The notes under the pieces were generated by a model, which worked only from the letters and a program-made list of their open reading frames with translations, did not search any database and was not told where the DNA came from. Position numbers and translations under genes: made by a program. Below are positions 31,490 to 43,621 of a stretch of DNA of 64,000 nt, piece by piece. This stretch comes from Phaseolus vulgaris (Eukaryota; Streptophyta; Magnoliopsida; Fabales; Fabaceae), in contig NC_023749.2 in NCBI RefSeq assembly GCF_000499845.2, positions 14,532,698 through 14,596,697 on the forward strand, written 5' to 3'. Numbering within the stretch: the first letter of the stretch is position 1; the number at the start of each line of letters is the position of its first letter.

Positions 31490-32952
31490 GGTTGGAAAAC
31501 GAAGGGTATGGGTCAGAGTTTGGGGGATACCGTTTCATCTCTGGGAATGGTCAATCTTTGTAAACACAAAAATCAATATCGGAAATCTTCTCGCAATAGA
31601 TAAAATTACTGAGAACTATGACGAACTACAATACGCACGTCTTCTCGTATCCATACCATTCGTAGCTGAAGCTCGTTCCTCAAAACGTATGATGATCAAC
31701 GAATCTGTATATCAAATACGCATAGAAGAAGACTTGATCTGCTATGATAATCTCAAACAAATGAATACGGACGAAGTACTCTGGTTTGAATCTTTCATTG
31801 GTGAGGAGAAAGATGTATCTGATTACGATAATGGAAAGGAGCTTGAAAAGTTTATGTCTGCAACTCAAAAGTGGTGTCAAAAATGAACCTCGGAATCTCG
31901 CTGGAGACAACGCCGGAGGGAAGGTACGACTCACCTACGATGAGAGAAGCTCTGAAAAGTTGTTCTTCTGACACAGTGGTACCAGATTCAGCTTCCCAAG
32001 ACAATGAATACAAAACCCCAACGGACATGATCCACGTCAACCCTAGAGTTGCCCAAACAAATGGGTCAATTGAGACACAAGCCCAAAGACGGGAACATGC
32101 AGAAATTGAAGATGAAATGATCTTGCGGGATGGGCTGGGTTTGTGGCCCATGTGCGCCCCACATAATGATAATATTCATGCCAGCCCTAGCTTTCAAGGG
32201 TCACCCATGTGTGCACCTCACAATAAACCATCCAATGTCAACCATATTTCAGATACACTTTGTGGGCCGAATGGGGCGGTAGTGGACAGCAAGGGAGGGG
32301 GAGTGAAGATGGAAAAATATCCTTAAAATCTGGATGCACTAGCCAGCCCTAACAGAGATATGAAGCCCAACTAACGAACATTGATCTCAACCCTCACATA
32401 TTTCAGTGCTTGCACGAGAATGGCCCTAGCGACAGTGAGAGACATCAATGGGAGGACGAAATGACCACAATTAGTGGGACAATGAAAGGCATAGAAACAA
32501 AGGATGCAAAGAACGATTGTGTGATAAAAGGAAAGGAGGTTGTGCAACCCACTTTTAATCTTGATATTGTGCATAACCATATGTCCCTTATCAACCAAAC
32601 TAACATCAATCTCAGCTCCTTGCTCCAGCGGTCCAACATGCTCATTAGTGAATCCAGTAGAAAAAGGGGAAAATCGCCTCATGCACCGAATAAAGGGGTG
32701 AAGAGAACATCCAAAAGGTTAGCAAATAAACAACCATCTATTTTTGTCTCTGATTCTGGAATTAGAATTTGTAATAGGATGTTTTGGTTGAAAAATAGCC
32801 CTATGGTTGAAAAATTATGGGATCTTGCGAAAAAGTTGGGGTTTACATATTCTGGGGATGAGGACGATGTCATAAAACAAATAAATTTTATGGAAAATAG
32901 AGACCAACAGTGTAATTTGTCTAGAAAAGAAGGGAATGAGAATGTTGATTAA
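31440..32952 (+). pseudogene. LINE ORF1 remnant (DUF4283-like)
   Basis: After the duplication the reading gives GKRRVWVRVWGIPFHLWEW, then IGNLLAIDKITENYDELQYA, the style of the DUF4283 part of plant LINE ORF1. The frame changes at an A-run near 31880 and again near 32330. The tail (32410-32952) is polar, with a basic KRGKSPHAPNKGVKRTSKR segment. ORF1 proteins bind element RNA. The usual CCHC knuckle is not seen here. The protein cannot be made in one piece. Confidence 0.6.
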
Positions 32953-32957
32953 TGAGA

Positions 32958-33600
32958 ATGTTATGCTTTAATTGTAGAGGGTTAGGCTCACATCACAAAC
33001 GCACATACATAAAAAAAATATTGTATCAAAGGAAGCTATACAGTTTGCATGCTTACAAGAAACTAAAATGGAAAATATAAAATCTAAGATATGCCAAAAC
33101 ATGTGGGAGAAATCGAATGTAAACTGGGTACATAAAAATACTAACAATGGAGCAAAGGGAATTCTTACCATTTGGGATAATAGTGCTTTTAAATTAGAAG
33201 ATCATTACCTAGGAAATGGCTTTATTATTGTTCAAGGGATAATGCTTGATAAAAACCAATTAATTGTTGTGGTAAATGTGTACTCTACATGTAGTCTAAG
33301 TGAAAAAAGAATAATGTGCAAGGAACATTTAAAATTTAAAGAACAAAACCATATTAAGTTGTGGTGTATACTTGGTGACTTTAATGTCGTGAGAAAACAA
33401 GATGAGAGAATAGGTTGTCAAACTCTGGGAAATGAAGGACTTTAATGAGTTCATTGAAAACATGGAACTATTTGACATACCTATGGTAGGAAGGAGATAC
33501 ACTTGGTACAGAACAAATGGGGAGGCAAAATCAAGATTGGATAGAACACTAATGTGGAATTTATGGATGTTTGGCCACAATGTAAACAATACGCTTTAAT
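32958..33600 (+). pseudogene. LINE ORF2 endonuclease domain
   Basis: ATG at 32958 opens MLCFNCRGLGS, typical of plant LINE ORF2. An A-run near 33015 shifts the frame. The endonuclease then shows LQETKM (metal-binding Glu), LWCILGDFNVVRKQDER (catalytic Asp/Asn) and, after another frame change near 33425, RRYTWYRTNGEAKSRLDR and the final SDH near 33615. The enzyme nicks target DNA to start reverse transcription. Several frameshifts make this copy inactive. Confidence 0.8.
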
Positions 33601-34199
33601 AGAACAGTATCTGATCATTGTACTTTAATATTATAAAACAATCTCAACAAGATTGGGGACCAAAATCGTTTAGATATTTAAATGTGTGGCAAACCGACAA
33701 AAGCTTTAAAGATTGTATTAAGAATGATTTGGAAAATCAAAATTTAGAAAGAAATGAAATATGGAAAATGAAGGAAAAATTGAAATCTTTAAAATTGGAA
33801 TAAAGAGGTGTTTGGCTCTTTGTAGACAAATTTAATTAACCTAGAACAAATTATCAGCAATCTAGACACAAAAGATGACCAAGGTGGATTAAATGAGGAT
33901 GAGAGAAAAAAAAAGGAAATCTTTGTTTGCTGATTTGAAAAAATATGTGCCTAAAAATTGAAATGCTTAATAGACAAAATTCAAGAATTAAATGGCGGTA
34001 AGAAGGGGATTTAAATACACAATTCTTTCATAAGATTATAAAATGGAGATCACATAAAAACAGATTGAATGGGGTGTTTGTAGAGAATGAATGGTGCGAG
34101 AAACCATCAAGGGTCAAGGGGGAAGTTCTAAGGTTCTATAAAGAAAGATTCACGAGCTCACGAGAAATTCAATTGTTTAGATAATGTTCCTTCCTCAAA

Positions 34200-36070
34200 A
34201 ATTAGCAGTGAGGATGATAGGGTTTTGATAAAGGCAATCTCTATGGAAGAAGTGAAACAGGCAGTGTGGGACTGTGATAGGAAATCCCCTAGATCAGATG
34301 GTTTCAATTTTAGCTTTTTTAAAAAATTATGGGAGATTATAAATATAGAGTTATATAAAGTTGTATAATGCTTTCACAAATGGGGGAAATGGCCAAAAGG
34401 ATGTAATGCCTCTTTCATCACAATTATTCCTAAAATTACTAATCCTGTTAGATTAGAGGACTTTAGACCAATATCCTTAGTTGGCAATTTTTACAAAATC
34501 ATAGCAAAAAATTTAGCTAGAAAACTACAAAAACTTATGCATATAATCATTTATCATAAACAATCGGCTTTCATTCAAGGAAGGGGTATCCTTGAGAGCA
34601 TAATTGTGACAAATGAAGTTATAGACGAGGTAAGAAAGAAGAAGAGTAAGTATATCATTTTTAAGGCTGACTTTGAGAAAGCCTATGACTCTGTGGACAG
34701 GAATTTTCTATTTTATATGTTCCAAAGGATGGGGTTTGGAATTACATGGATTAAATGGATTAGAAGTTGCATAGAATCATCATCTATATTCATACTTGAT
34801 GGCATTTTCATGAAGTTCTTCTTGAATCAATGTAGAGTATGGGGCGGAAGCAATGAATGAGAGTGAGCAAGATCCTCCTAAGAGTGGTGTTGATCTTGTA
34901 GGTGCATGATAAGTGTGGGTATTGGGTGGTTCGGCCAGCCCAAAGGAAAAGATGAAGGAATTGAAGTTTAGAGCCTAGGATTCTAGGGAGAAGCAAAGTT
35001 GAGCACAAATGGGCAGCATAACTTTACTCACAATAAACTTGAAAATACAAGGTGTAGGCTCCTCCTTTTATAGGCTAAGGAGGACCATAATGCAACCCTA
35101 ATGCTAGCCAAATGAAATGTAAATGTGAAGCACATGGGTGCACATGGCACATGGGTGCACAAATGAGCACATGGGGAGGGGTGTGTCTAGTTTTTATGCT
35201 CACCCCCTCCATGGGCTTTCTAGACCGGCCTTGGTAAATTTAGAGGTTTTTTTAGAAACTCTAAGTTTACCTAGGTTGGTGTTTCAGGTGCCAAAATTAA
35301 TTCTAAGAAAATTACAAATAAAGTTCCTATGCTAATTTTGACAAGAAATTAAAGTCTATTCTACACTAGAGTTTATGGCATTTGAACATGTAAAAGAACG
35401 TCTTCTTGGATCCTCTTGGCCATAACTCTATGGTTGGCCCAAATCTACCCTTTGGTGGGCTTGCATGTGGGCTTGTGCTTGGGCCTCTTCCATCAATACT
35501 TGTCAATGGAAGCCCTTCTGAACAATTCCAACCTACAAAGGGCCTAAGGCATGGTGACCCTTTAGCACCATCTCTATTTCTTATAGTGGCTGGTTTGGCT
35601 GGAGTCATGATAGTGGCCCAACAAAAAGGACTCTATTATGGGATTAGAGTGGGTTTGGATCAAATTGATGATACTATCTTTTTTTGTGAGGATAATGTGA
35701 AAAACATCACAACAATTAAATGTACTATAAGATGTTTTGAACTTGTGTCTAGGTTGAAGGTGAACTTTAGAAAAAGTAAAATCGCAGGTATAGGTGCAGA
35801 ACATACTAATATTCTAAGATACTCTACAATTTTAAATTGTAATCAAATGTTTACAATGGGAGATGATCATAGGAAAAAAGTGTTTTGGAATGACATGATA
35901 TCAAAAACTAAAAGCAAGCTTTCTAGTTGGAAAGGAAAACAATTATCTTTTGCTGGAAGAGTTACTTTAATAAAATCTTTCATTTCAGATGTCCCTTTAT
36001 ATAACTTATCTTTGTTCAAAATGTCTGGGTTAAATGGGACTTTCTATGTCAATCCAAATCGGAAGGAGGA
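34200..36070 (+). pseudogene. LINE ORF2 reverse transcriptase domain, interrupted by a solo LTR
   Basis: Positions 34234-34796 give VWDCDRKSPRSDGFNFSFFK, a stop, FRPISLVGNFYKIIAK, HKQSAFIQGRGILES and FKADFEKAYDSVDR (motif A). After the solo LTR the reading resumes as SILVNGSPSEQFQPTKGLRH and GDPLAPSLFLIVA (motif B). The catalytic box is damaged: QIDDTIFF stands where the second copy at 40128 still has FVDD. The thumb part KSKLSSWKGKQLSFAGRVTL ends near 36010. Beyond it lie scraps of the C-terminal LINE domain (to 36420). Confidence 0.85.
34797..35495 (-). mobile_element. Solo LTR of the element-X family
   Basis: It starts TGATGGCATTTTC and ends TTCCATCA, flanked by the 5-bp duplication ATACT (34792-34796 and 35496-35500). 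It is the reverse complement of the LTR at 54586-56027, including TATAAAAGGAGG. The second LINE copy at 39921 is uninterrupted at this point, so the LTR arrived after the tandem duplication. Solo LTRs form by recombination between the two LTRs of a full element. Confidence 0.9.
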
Positions 36071-36420
36071 CTAGGAAATAAGGATGCAAGTCTGTTTAAT
36101 AAGGAAAATGGAAATGGAGACTTTGGAAATAGGTACTAGAATCTAACTATGGTTCTTGGGGAGGGTTAGATGATATTGTTGTGTCCAAAACTAAATATTG
36201 GTGGTGGATATATCAAGAAGGTGTGCGAAGGAAACTCAAATTCTTGGTTTGATGATAATCAGGGAAGGTAGAAGTTCAGTGGAGAGAGTAATATCCTGTT
36301 TTGGACTAATTATTGGATAGGGAATTACTCCCATGTATGTGATTCAAATTCGGTTTCAAGATTAATTTTGCAAGAAACAAGAGAATCTATAAATTGATTC
36401 CTTAGCCTTCTTAAGCTCTA

Positions 36421-38364
36421 TGATTACAAAAGGATGTGGGTCTAAGAAAAATAAAAGAAAGAATAAGAGGCAATTAGGTCCACCATCCTTGGTTAAACTA
36501 GGGTTTAACTCTTATGCACCTTCTTTCCAATTAACTACGGTTTAAATAGGATTCTGAGGTGTTTGGACATCCTACAAGGTCCAAAGGGATGGATGCTCAT
36601 TAAAGGCCCATATGTGTCTAACAAATTTTACAAAGGAAAACTACAACTATACATCAGGATTCTTATTCTCTTTCCTCTAAGTTAATGGTGTTGTTCCTCT
36701 CGGGGCAACCAATCTTAATCTCGCCTAAGATCGACACTTCTTAACAATTAGAAAACCTCTCCAGAACAATTAAAGTTCACGAATCAACATGAAGGATTTG
36801 GAGCCAAGACTATTCACTAAGATATGTATGCACAAATCTAAACATGAATGAAAAAGGATTTTCTATACAATTAAATGTTTTTCATATATCATTCGTACCT
36901 TTCAGTTTTTATGTAGAATTAGAAAATGTGAACGTTGTAGCTTTAGGATTTTGTAAGTTACTCTGATTGATCTTTGCATGTAAGACTTTTCAAAAAAAAC
37001 ATTTTTTTATCTTCTAATATGAATGTTGGCACAATAATCTTCATCGTATCAATTCAATCCGCCACATTATTCTTTTTATTCATAGTGGCAAACTACATTT
37101 TGAAAAACCAGTTGTGTTGGTGAACAACCAGTTGAAGAATATTCGCAAGTGGCAAACATGCGCGGGTTAAGATCAATCATAAATTTACTTATTAAATTAA
37201 TATTACTTAACACGAAACCTTGTGTATCTATTTTATTATTGTTTCTTTGTATATTTTAGGGAAAATGCATTGAACTTTATAATAAGTGTTTTAGTAAAAT
37301 ATATGAGACAATTCATATGGACCAATAACATTGTCATGAGAACAAATATCCAATTTAGTTTGATAAATAAACAAGAACGAAAAACTGCAATTAAAAAAGG
37401 TTCACATATACATTTCACTAAAGATGACTAAACTACACATTCTACAACTAAGATAAAAAAATAGAGATAAAAAATGTATGAAGCTGATGACAACACTCAA
37501 TCTATGAGTTTTTTCAGACCCAGAACCAATTAAATAAGAACAGGAGTTAAACTCAGTATACAAAAAACCCAACAAACAAAAACATGTTATGCAGAAACAA
37601 AAATCTCAACTACAAAAGTAACCTCAGAACAAAGGTTGCTGTCATAGGAAGTGTAGTAACACCAAGTAGGTTCTCCCTGAAGCAGGGTCTTGGATCAACT
37701 ACAACCTCTAGCAAGTTGGATTGGAAAATCATCGGTTACCGTAGCCAAATTTTATAATAAATTATAAAAACTAAAAATAAATTATAAATTCTTTGAAAAG
37801 TACACAAAATACACGTATAATGCCTCAGTAAAATCCGATGATGTCATATGAATGAAGCTTCACCAAGTAGGTTCTCCCTTAAAAAGGGTCTTGGCTCCAC
37901 AGCACCTCATAAAGTTGGATTAAATCATCATCAGCAATCTCAAGCAAAGAAATCCACGCTTTTTCAAACAAACAGAATTACATAAACAAAGAATAATAAA
38001 ATACTACTGGCTCAGAGATAAACAGCTCTATCAATCACAAATTTTCAGAAGCAGAACTGGCATATAAAGCTGAATAGAAATCCTCATAGCCAATTATTAA
38101 AAAAAAAAAAACAAGTTGAATTTGCAATATACCAATATTTAGAACATGAAAAACATGGCTCATATAAAGAAATTCAACCATTTTTAACCAATTTCACTTC
38201 ATCGAGAAAACTCAGAAGCGCGGATAATGTATAATCATGGCCGAGAAATTCTAAAATAATTAAAGAAATAAATCTACGATCGAGAAAGCTATTTAAGGAT
38301 CATTTCGGAAGGAACGGAGGAAGAACCCTCGGACCAAGTAAAAACGACCGCGCTTAGATTTGCA
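36421..38364. other. Unit 1 region between LINE and gene 5' part
   Basis: It is repeated with moderate divergence at 40900-42605. No confident exon is seen. Two short related blocks (37655-37725 and 37857-37930) share CACCAAGTAGGTTCTCCCT and AGGGTCTTGG; on the minus strand the first reads DPRPCFRENLLGVTTLP, but the second has no matching open frame. Confidence 0.5.
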
Positions 38365-38835
38365 TGTTGGATTAGGATTCCTCAATCATATAATGAAATG
38401 ATTAAATAATAATGATTAAATAATAATGATTAAATAATACCTGGTAGACCCGTGATCGTATGACTGAGGGACGAAGACATGATCTTAATCGGGTTTCCTG
38501 GTAGACCCGTGATCGTATGGCTGAGGGACGAAGACATGATCCTGATCGGGTTCCCTTTATGGTGTATCGCTTAGAATGGAATTTTGTGAGTAGAGAGACA
38601 AAGAGATGAGAGGCTTGAAAATCCCTTTAGGAAATGAGTTTCGGTGATCTTGGAATATGAGAGTGTCTCTTTAGTTGTCTGGTAATCTCTATTTGTCTGA
38701 CCCAAGGGAAACCCTAATTATTTATGTAGTAATTACGTCCATCAAGTAATTACCAATAATATAATAGGATAATTATGGTAATTGATCAATTAATAAGATA
38801 AATAATCGTGAGGTGCCACATAATATTCTTTTACA
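38365..38835 (+). mobile_element. Probable solo LTR, 471 bp
   Basis: The segment TGTTGGATTAGG...TTTTACA is absent from unit 2, where the flanks join directly (GATTTGC|GCCTTTAG). Flanks TTGCA and TTGCG agree at four of five bases as a target duplication. Inside are three copies of a 14-bp AATGATTAAATAAT unit (38397-38440) and two copies of a 57-bp unit starting CCTGGTAGACCC (38440 and 38497). Confidence 0.65.
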
Positions 38836-38840
38836 TTGCG

Positions 38841-39077
38841 CCTTTAGAACTAACACCGATTTCAGAGAAGACGTCTGGTGTTCGAAAAGAAGGTATGCCA
38901 CACAACAATCGTAAATAAGAGATAGAAATTGAAAAGAGGAATTTCACCGTTACTTTGACACAGATCAACTGTGGAAAATTGGGGATGAACTGCAACACGA
39001 ACGGCGATGATTTCGCACGTGCATCGGGGCGTTCACGTCATGTGGATTCAAGATGCCCGGGAGGCACCGTGCGGACA
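38841..39077 (-). pseudogene. Truncated copy of the 5' exon at 42689-42952
   Basis: It matches 42604-42868, including LNPHDVNAPMHVRNHRRSCC, but lacks the start codon and promoter because the duplication joins it to LINE sequence at 39075. Small indels relative to the intact copy show it is not maintained. Confidence 0.7.
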
Positions 39078-40900
39078 AGAAACTAAAATGGAAAATATAA
39101 AATCTGAGATATGCCAAAATATGTGGGGGAAATCGAATGTAAACTGGGTACATAAAAAGACTAACAATGGGGCAGGGGGAATTCTTACCATTTGGGATAA
39201 TAGTGTTTTTAAATTAGAAGATCATTACCTAGGAAATGGCTTTATTATTGTTCAAGGGATAATGCTTAATGAAAATCAATTAATTGTTGTGGTAAATGTG
39301 TACTCTGCATATAGTGTAAGTGAAAAAAAGAATAATGTGCGAGGAACTTTTAAAATTTAAAGAAAAAAACCATATTAAGTTGTGGTGTATACTTGGTGAC
39401 TTCAATGTCATGAGAAAACAAGATGAGAAAATAGGTTGTCAACCTCTGGATTCATACAAAAACAAAATGAAGGACTTTAGTGAGTTAATTGAAAACATAA
39501 ATGGGGAGGCAAAATCAAGATTGGATAGGACACTAATGTGGAATGGATGGATGTTTGGCCACAATGTAAATAATAGGCTTTAAATAGAATGGTATCCGAT
39601 CATTGGGCTTTAATTATAAAACAATCTTAACAAGATTGTATGACTTAGACAGATATCCCTAGTTGACAATTTTTACAAAATCATAGCAAAAATTTTAGCT
39701 AGAAGACTACAAAAAATCGTGCATTGATCATAAACTATCAGCTTTCATTTAAGGAAGGAGCATTGATAATTGTGACAAATGAAGTTATAGAGGAGGTAAG
39801 AAAGAAGAACTGGCATCATTGTTAAGGCTGGAAACTGGAATTTTCTATTTTATATGTTAAAAAAGTTGGGGTTTAGAAATACATGGATTAAATGGAATAG
39901 AAGTTTCTTAGAATCATCATCTATATCCATACTTGTCAATAGAAGCCCTTCTAAACAATTCCAACCTACAAAGGGCCAAAGGCAGGGTGACCCTTTAGCA
40001 CCATCTCTATTTCTTATAGTGGCTAAAGGTTTAGTTGGAGTCATGAGAGTAACCGAACAAAAAGGACTCTATGATGGCATTAGAGTGGGTTTGGATCAAA
40101 TTGAGGATAATGTGTACAGTTGTTACAGTTTGTCGATGATATCTTTTTTTGTGAGGATAATGTGTAAAAGATCAAAAGAAATAAATGCACTCGATGTTTC
40201 GAATTTGTGTCTAGGTTGAAGGTGAACTTTAGAAAAAGTAAAATCGCATGTATAGATGCACAACATACAAATATTCTAAGATACTCTACGATTTTAAATT
40301 GTAATCAAAAGCCCTTTTAAATATTTAGGAGTTCCAATGGGAGATAATCATAGAAAAAAAGTGTTCTGGAATGATGATATCAAAACTTAAAATCAAGCTT
40401 TCTAGTTGGAAAAGAAAACAATTATCTTTTGCTGGAAGAGTTACTTTAATAAAATCTTTCATTTCATTTCAGCTGTTCCTTTATATTAGTTATCTCCATT
40501 CAAAATGTTTGGGTCTGTTCCTTTATATTAGTTATCTCCATTCAAAATGTTTGGGTTAAATTCAAAATGTTTAGGGGTTAAGTGAGACTTTCTATGTCAA
40601 TCCAAATGAGATGGACGAAAAGGAAATAAGGATGCAAGTCTGTTTAATACGGAAATTGAGAGTTAGATGATACTGTTGCGTACTCAATCTTAGTGGTGAA
40701 GAAGTACTGCAGAGAAAACTCAAATTCTTGTTTTGATAATAAGACAAGTTATGCAGAGAGTAATATCCTGTTTTAGACTAATTATTGAATATCCTGTTTT
40801 AGACTAAATATTGGATAGGGAATTACTCCCATGTGATTCAAATTCAGTTTAAAGGATGTGTTTGCAAGAAAGAAGAGGATTTATAAATTGATTCCTTAGC
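39078..40900 (+). pseudogene. Second LINE copy (partial endonuclease and RT)
   Basis: Endonuclease pieces (LWCILGDFNVMRKQDEK, SRLDRTLMWNGW) run directly into a shortened RT. From 39650 FYKIIAKILARRLQ, then SILVNRSPSKQFQPTKGQRQ and GDPLAPSLFLIVAKGLVGVM are readable. Another frame holds FVDDIFFCEDN at 40128, the intact catalytic box. Compared with unit 1 it has lost motif A and much of the fingers, so it is dead. It proves that the RT of unit 1 was continuous before the solo LTR came in. Confidence 0.8.
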
Positions 40901-42603
40901 TTCTTAAGATCTATGATTACAAATTTTACAAAGGAAAACTACAACAATACATCAGGATTCTTATTCTCTTTCGTGTTGTTCCTCTCAGGGCAACCAATCT
41001 TAACAATTAGAACAATTAGAAAACCTCTCCAGAACAATTAAAGTTCACGAATCAACATAAAGAATTTAGAGTGGACGCTTAAAAATCAATTATCACAAGT
41101 TCACTCTTCACTAGTAGATATGTATAAATCTAAACATGAATGAAAAAGGATTTTATATAAAATTAAATGTTTTGATATATCATTCGTATTTACTTCGTTG
41201 TTATGTTCCTCACCCTTAAGGATTTTTCAGTTACTCAGATTGATCTTGGCATGTAAAATAAGAATGTTGCCAAAATAATCTTCATAGTATCAGGTCACAA
41301 TAATCTTCATTACTTTGAGTATCAATTCAATCAGCCACATTATTCTTTTTATTCATAGTGGCAAACTACATTTTGAAAAATCAGTTGTGTTGGTGAACAA
41401 CCAGTTGAAGAACATTCGCAAGTGGCAAACATGCGCGGATTAATATCAATCATAAATTTACTTATTAAATTAATATTACTTGACACGAAACCTTTGTGTA
41501 TCTATTTTATAAGTTTCTTGGTATATTTTAAGGAAAATGCATTTGTACTTTATAATAATGGAACAAATATCCAATTTAGTTTGAAAAATATACAAGAACG
41601 AAAAACTGCAATTAAGAAAGGTTTACATAAACATTTCACTAAAGATGACTAAACTACACATTCTACAACTAAAAATAGAAAAAAGAAGATGAAAAATGTA
41701 GTGCTGTTATTTAACTCCTAACTCGTGGATACAAGAGATGAAGCTGATGACAACACTCAATCTATGAGTTTTTTCAGACCCAGAACCAATTAAATAAGAA
41801 CAGGGTATAGTTGGATTGGAAAACCCAACAAACAAAAACATGTTACGAAGAAACAAAAATCTTAACTATAAAAGTAACCTCAGAACAAAGGTTGCTGTCA
41901 TAGGAAGTGTAGTAACACCAAGTAGGTTCTCCCTGAAGCAGGGTCTTGGATCAACTACAACCTCTAGCAAGTTGGATTGGAAAATCATCGGTTATCGTAG
42001 CCAAATTTTATAATAAATTATAAAAACTTATAAATTCTTTGAAAAGTACACAAAATACACGTATAATGCCTCAGTAAAATCCGATGATGTCATATGAATG
42101 AAGCTTCACCAAGTAGGTTCTCCCTTAAAAAGGGTCTTGGCTCCACAACACCTCATAAAGTTGGATTAAATCATCATCAGCAATCTCAAGCAAAGAAATC
42201 CACGCTTTTTCAAACAAATAGAATTACATAAACAAAGAATAATAAAATACCACTGGCTCAGAGATAAACAACAGCTCTATCAATCACAAATTTTCAGAAG
42301 CAGAACTGGCATAAAGCTGAATAGAAATCCTCATAGCCAATTATTAAAAAAAAAAACAAGTTGAATTTGCAATATACCAATATTTAGAACATGAAAAACC
42401 TGGCTCATATAAAGAACTTCAACCATTTTTAACCAATTTCACTTCATCGAGAAAACTCAGAAGCGCGGATAATGTATAATCATGGCCGAGAAATTCTAAA
42501 ATAATTAAAGAAATAAATCTACGATCGAGATAGCTATTTAACGATCATTTCGGAAGGAACGGAGGAAGAACCCTCGGACCAAGTAAAAACGACCGCGCTT
42601 AGA
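40901..42603. other. Unit 2 region between LINE and gene 5' exon
   Basis: It is the counterpart of 36421-38364. The two CACCAAGTAGGTTCTCCCT blocks lie at 41918 and 42107. If the gene at 42952 is real, this would be intron or transcribed leader on the minus strand. Confidence 0.45.
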
Positions 42604-42688
42604 TTTGCGCCTTTAGGACTAGCTCCGATTTCAGAGAACACGTGGTGTTCGAAAAGAAGCTGAAGGTTTAAGAAGGCAAATTGAGCAT

Positions 42689-42952
42689 TCAACACAACAA
42701 TCGTAAATAAGAGACAGAATTGAAAAGAGGAATTTTGCCGTTACTTTGACACAGATCAACCGTGGAAAATTGGGATGAACTGCAACACGAACGGCGATGA
42801 TTTCGCACGTGCATCGGGGCGTTCACGTCATGTGGATTCAGAGCTGCCCGGGAGGCACCGTGCGGACATAAAAATTCACGAAAACTGGTGGAATCTAAAC
42901 GATGAAAGCTAATTACCCGAAAGGTGTGAAGATTTCTGAATCGGTGCATCAA
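42689..42952 (-). CDS. 5' exon of an unidentified gene, possibly mitochondria-targeted
   Basis: ATG at 42952 opens MHRFRNLHTFRVISFHRLDS, rich in Arg, Ser and Phe with no acidic residue for 18 positions, as in mitochondrial presequences. The frame stays open for 87 codons. A TATA box lies 25-30 bp upstream, and the surrounding 300 bp are GC-richer than the flanks, like a genuine promoter and first exon. I cannot find convincing further exons on the minus strand down to 40900, so the gene may be broken or most of this may be leader. The 5' part is duplicated, truncated, at 38841-39077. No function can be assigned. Confidence 0.35.
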   Translation of the reverse strand: MMHRFRNLHTFRVISFHRLDSTSFREFLCPHGASRAALNPHDVNAPMHVRNHRRSCCSSSQFSTVDLCQSNGKIPLFNSVSYLRLLC

Positions 42953-42971
42953 AACCCTATTCGCTGCGAGG

Positions 42972-42980
42972 ATTATATAG
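42972..42980 (-). promoter_or_regulatory. TATA box upstream of the 42952 exon
   Basis: The minus strand reads CCTATATAATCC about 25 bp before the ATG at 42952. A normal transcription start would fall very near or just after that ATG. Confidence 0.5.
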
Positions 42981-43014
42981 GCGTACCAAAACCCTAAAAT
43001 TCATCTCTCGCCCA

Positions 43015-43613
43015 ACGGTACTATTTCTGTGAGTGAGACTTACCCGACCCGGTCTGATTAAAAATATTTGGGTTGGGTTTGGGCTTGGTTTAGTCCATTT
43101 GTTAATGGTTACAGGGTTTGGATATGTACAATTTAGAAGAAAAAAATTATAATCATGTAAAAGAATTACACTCTTCGGAATTATAACAAGAAAATTGTTG
43201 AGTACATAATAAGAATGTGATACAGAGAAGTAGAAAAAAAAATTAGTCCATAAACTTAACGAGTTTTGATTTTGATCTTTTTTTTTAATTTTTGGTTCCT
43301 CTTAATTTGAAAATTATCATTTTTAATCTCTAATATTATATTATATTAATCAACTACTTATATATTTAAAAAAATGTTAAATGACTATTTCAAATTGTGA
43401 ATAGTAGTATTGTAATATAATTTCCTGTTTTTTTTAAATATATAAAGTCAAGGATATTTATTTATCTTAAAACTAATAGTATAAACTATAAATCATAATT
43501 AAATATTCTCGAGAGGTGAAAAGCAAATAAAAATATTTCACAGAAACTAAAAGAAAAATTTATATACTTTTATAAAGGTTAAAAGAATTATTTTTATTTA
43601 GACCAATAGATCT
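43015..43613. other. AT-rich intergenic stretch
   Basis: No gene or clear repeat is seen. Confidence 0.55.
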
Positions 43614-43621
43614 CATAAGAG

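Larger units (their letters stand above)
31335..36420 (+). mobile_element. LINE (L1-type non-LTR retrotransposon), decayed
   Basis: The order is ORF1 remnant, endonuclease, RT and a downstream Cys/His-poor tail, all on the plus strand, with many frameshifts. A solo LTR (34797-35495) interrupts the RT domain. No clear poly-A tail or target duplication was found. The part from 33055 onward is copied in a tandem unit at 39075. Confidence 0.85.
33055..39077. repeat. Tandem duplication, unit 1
   Basis: LINE sequence from the endonuclease on, about 2.4 kb of further DNA and the 5' part of a host gene are repeated in the same order at 39075-42868. The join at 39075 connects GTGCGGACA of the gene to ACAAGAAACT of the LINE through the shared word ACA. 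Unit 1 holds two later solo LTRs. Unit 2 lacks several LINE blocks. Confidence 0.85.
39075..42868. repeat. Tandem duplication, unit 2
   Basis: It corresponds to 33055-39077 with deletions of 55 bp (at 39500) and about 830 bp (at 39630) in the LINE part, and without both solo LTRs. The unit ends inside the intact gene 5' exon. Confidence 0.85.
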
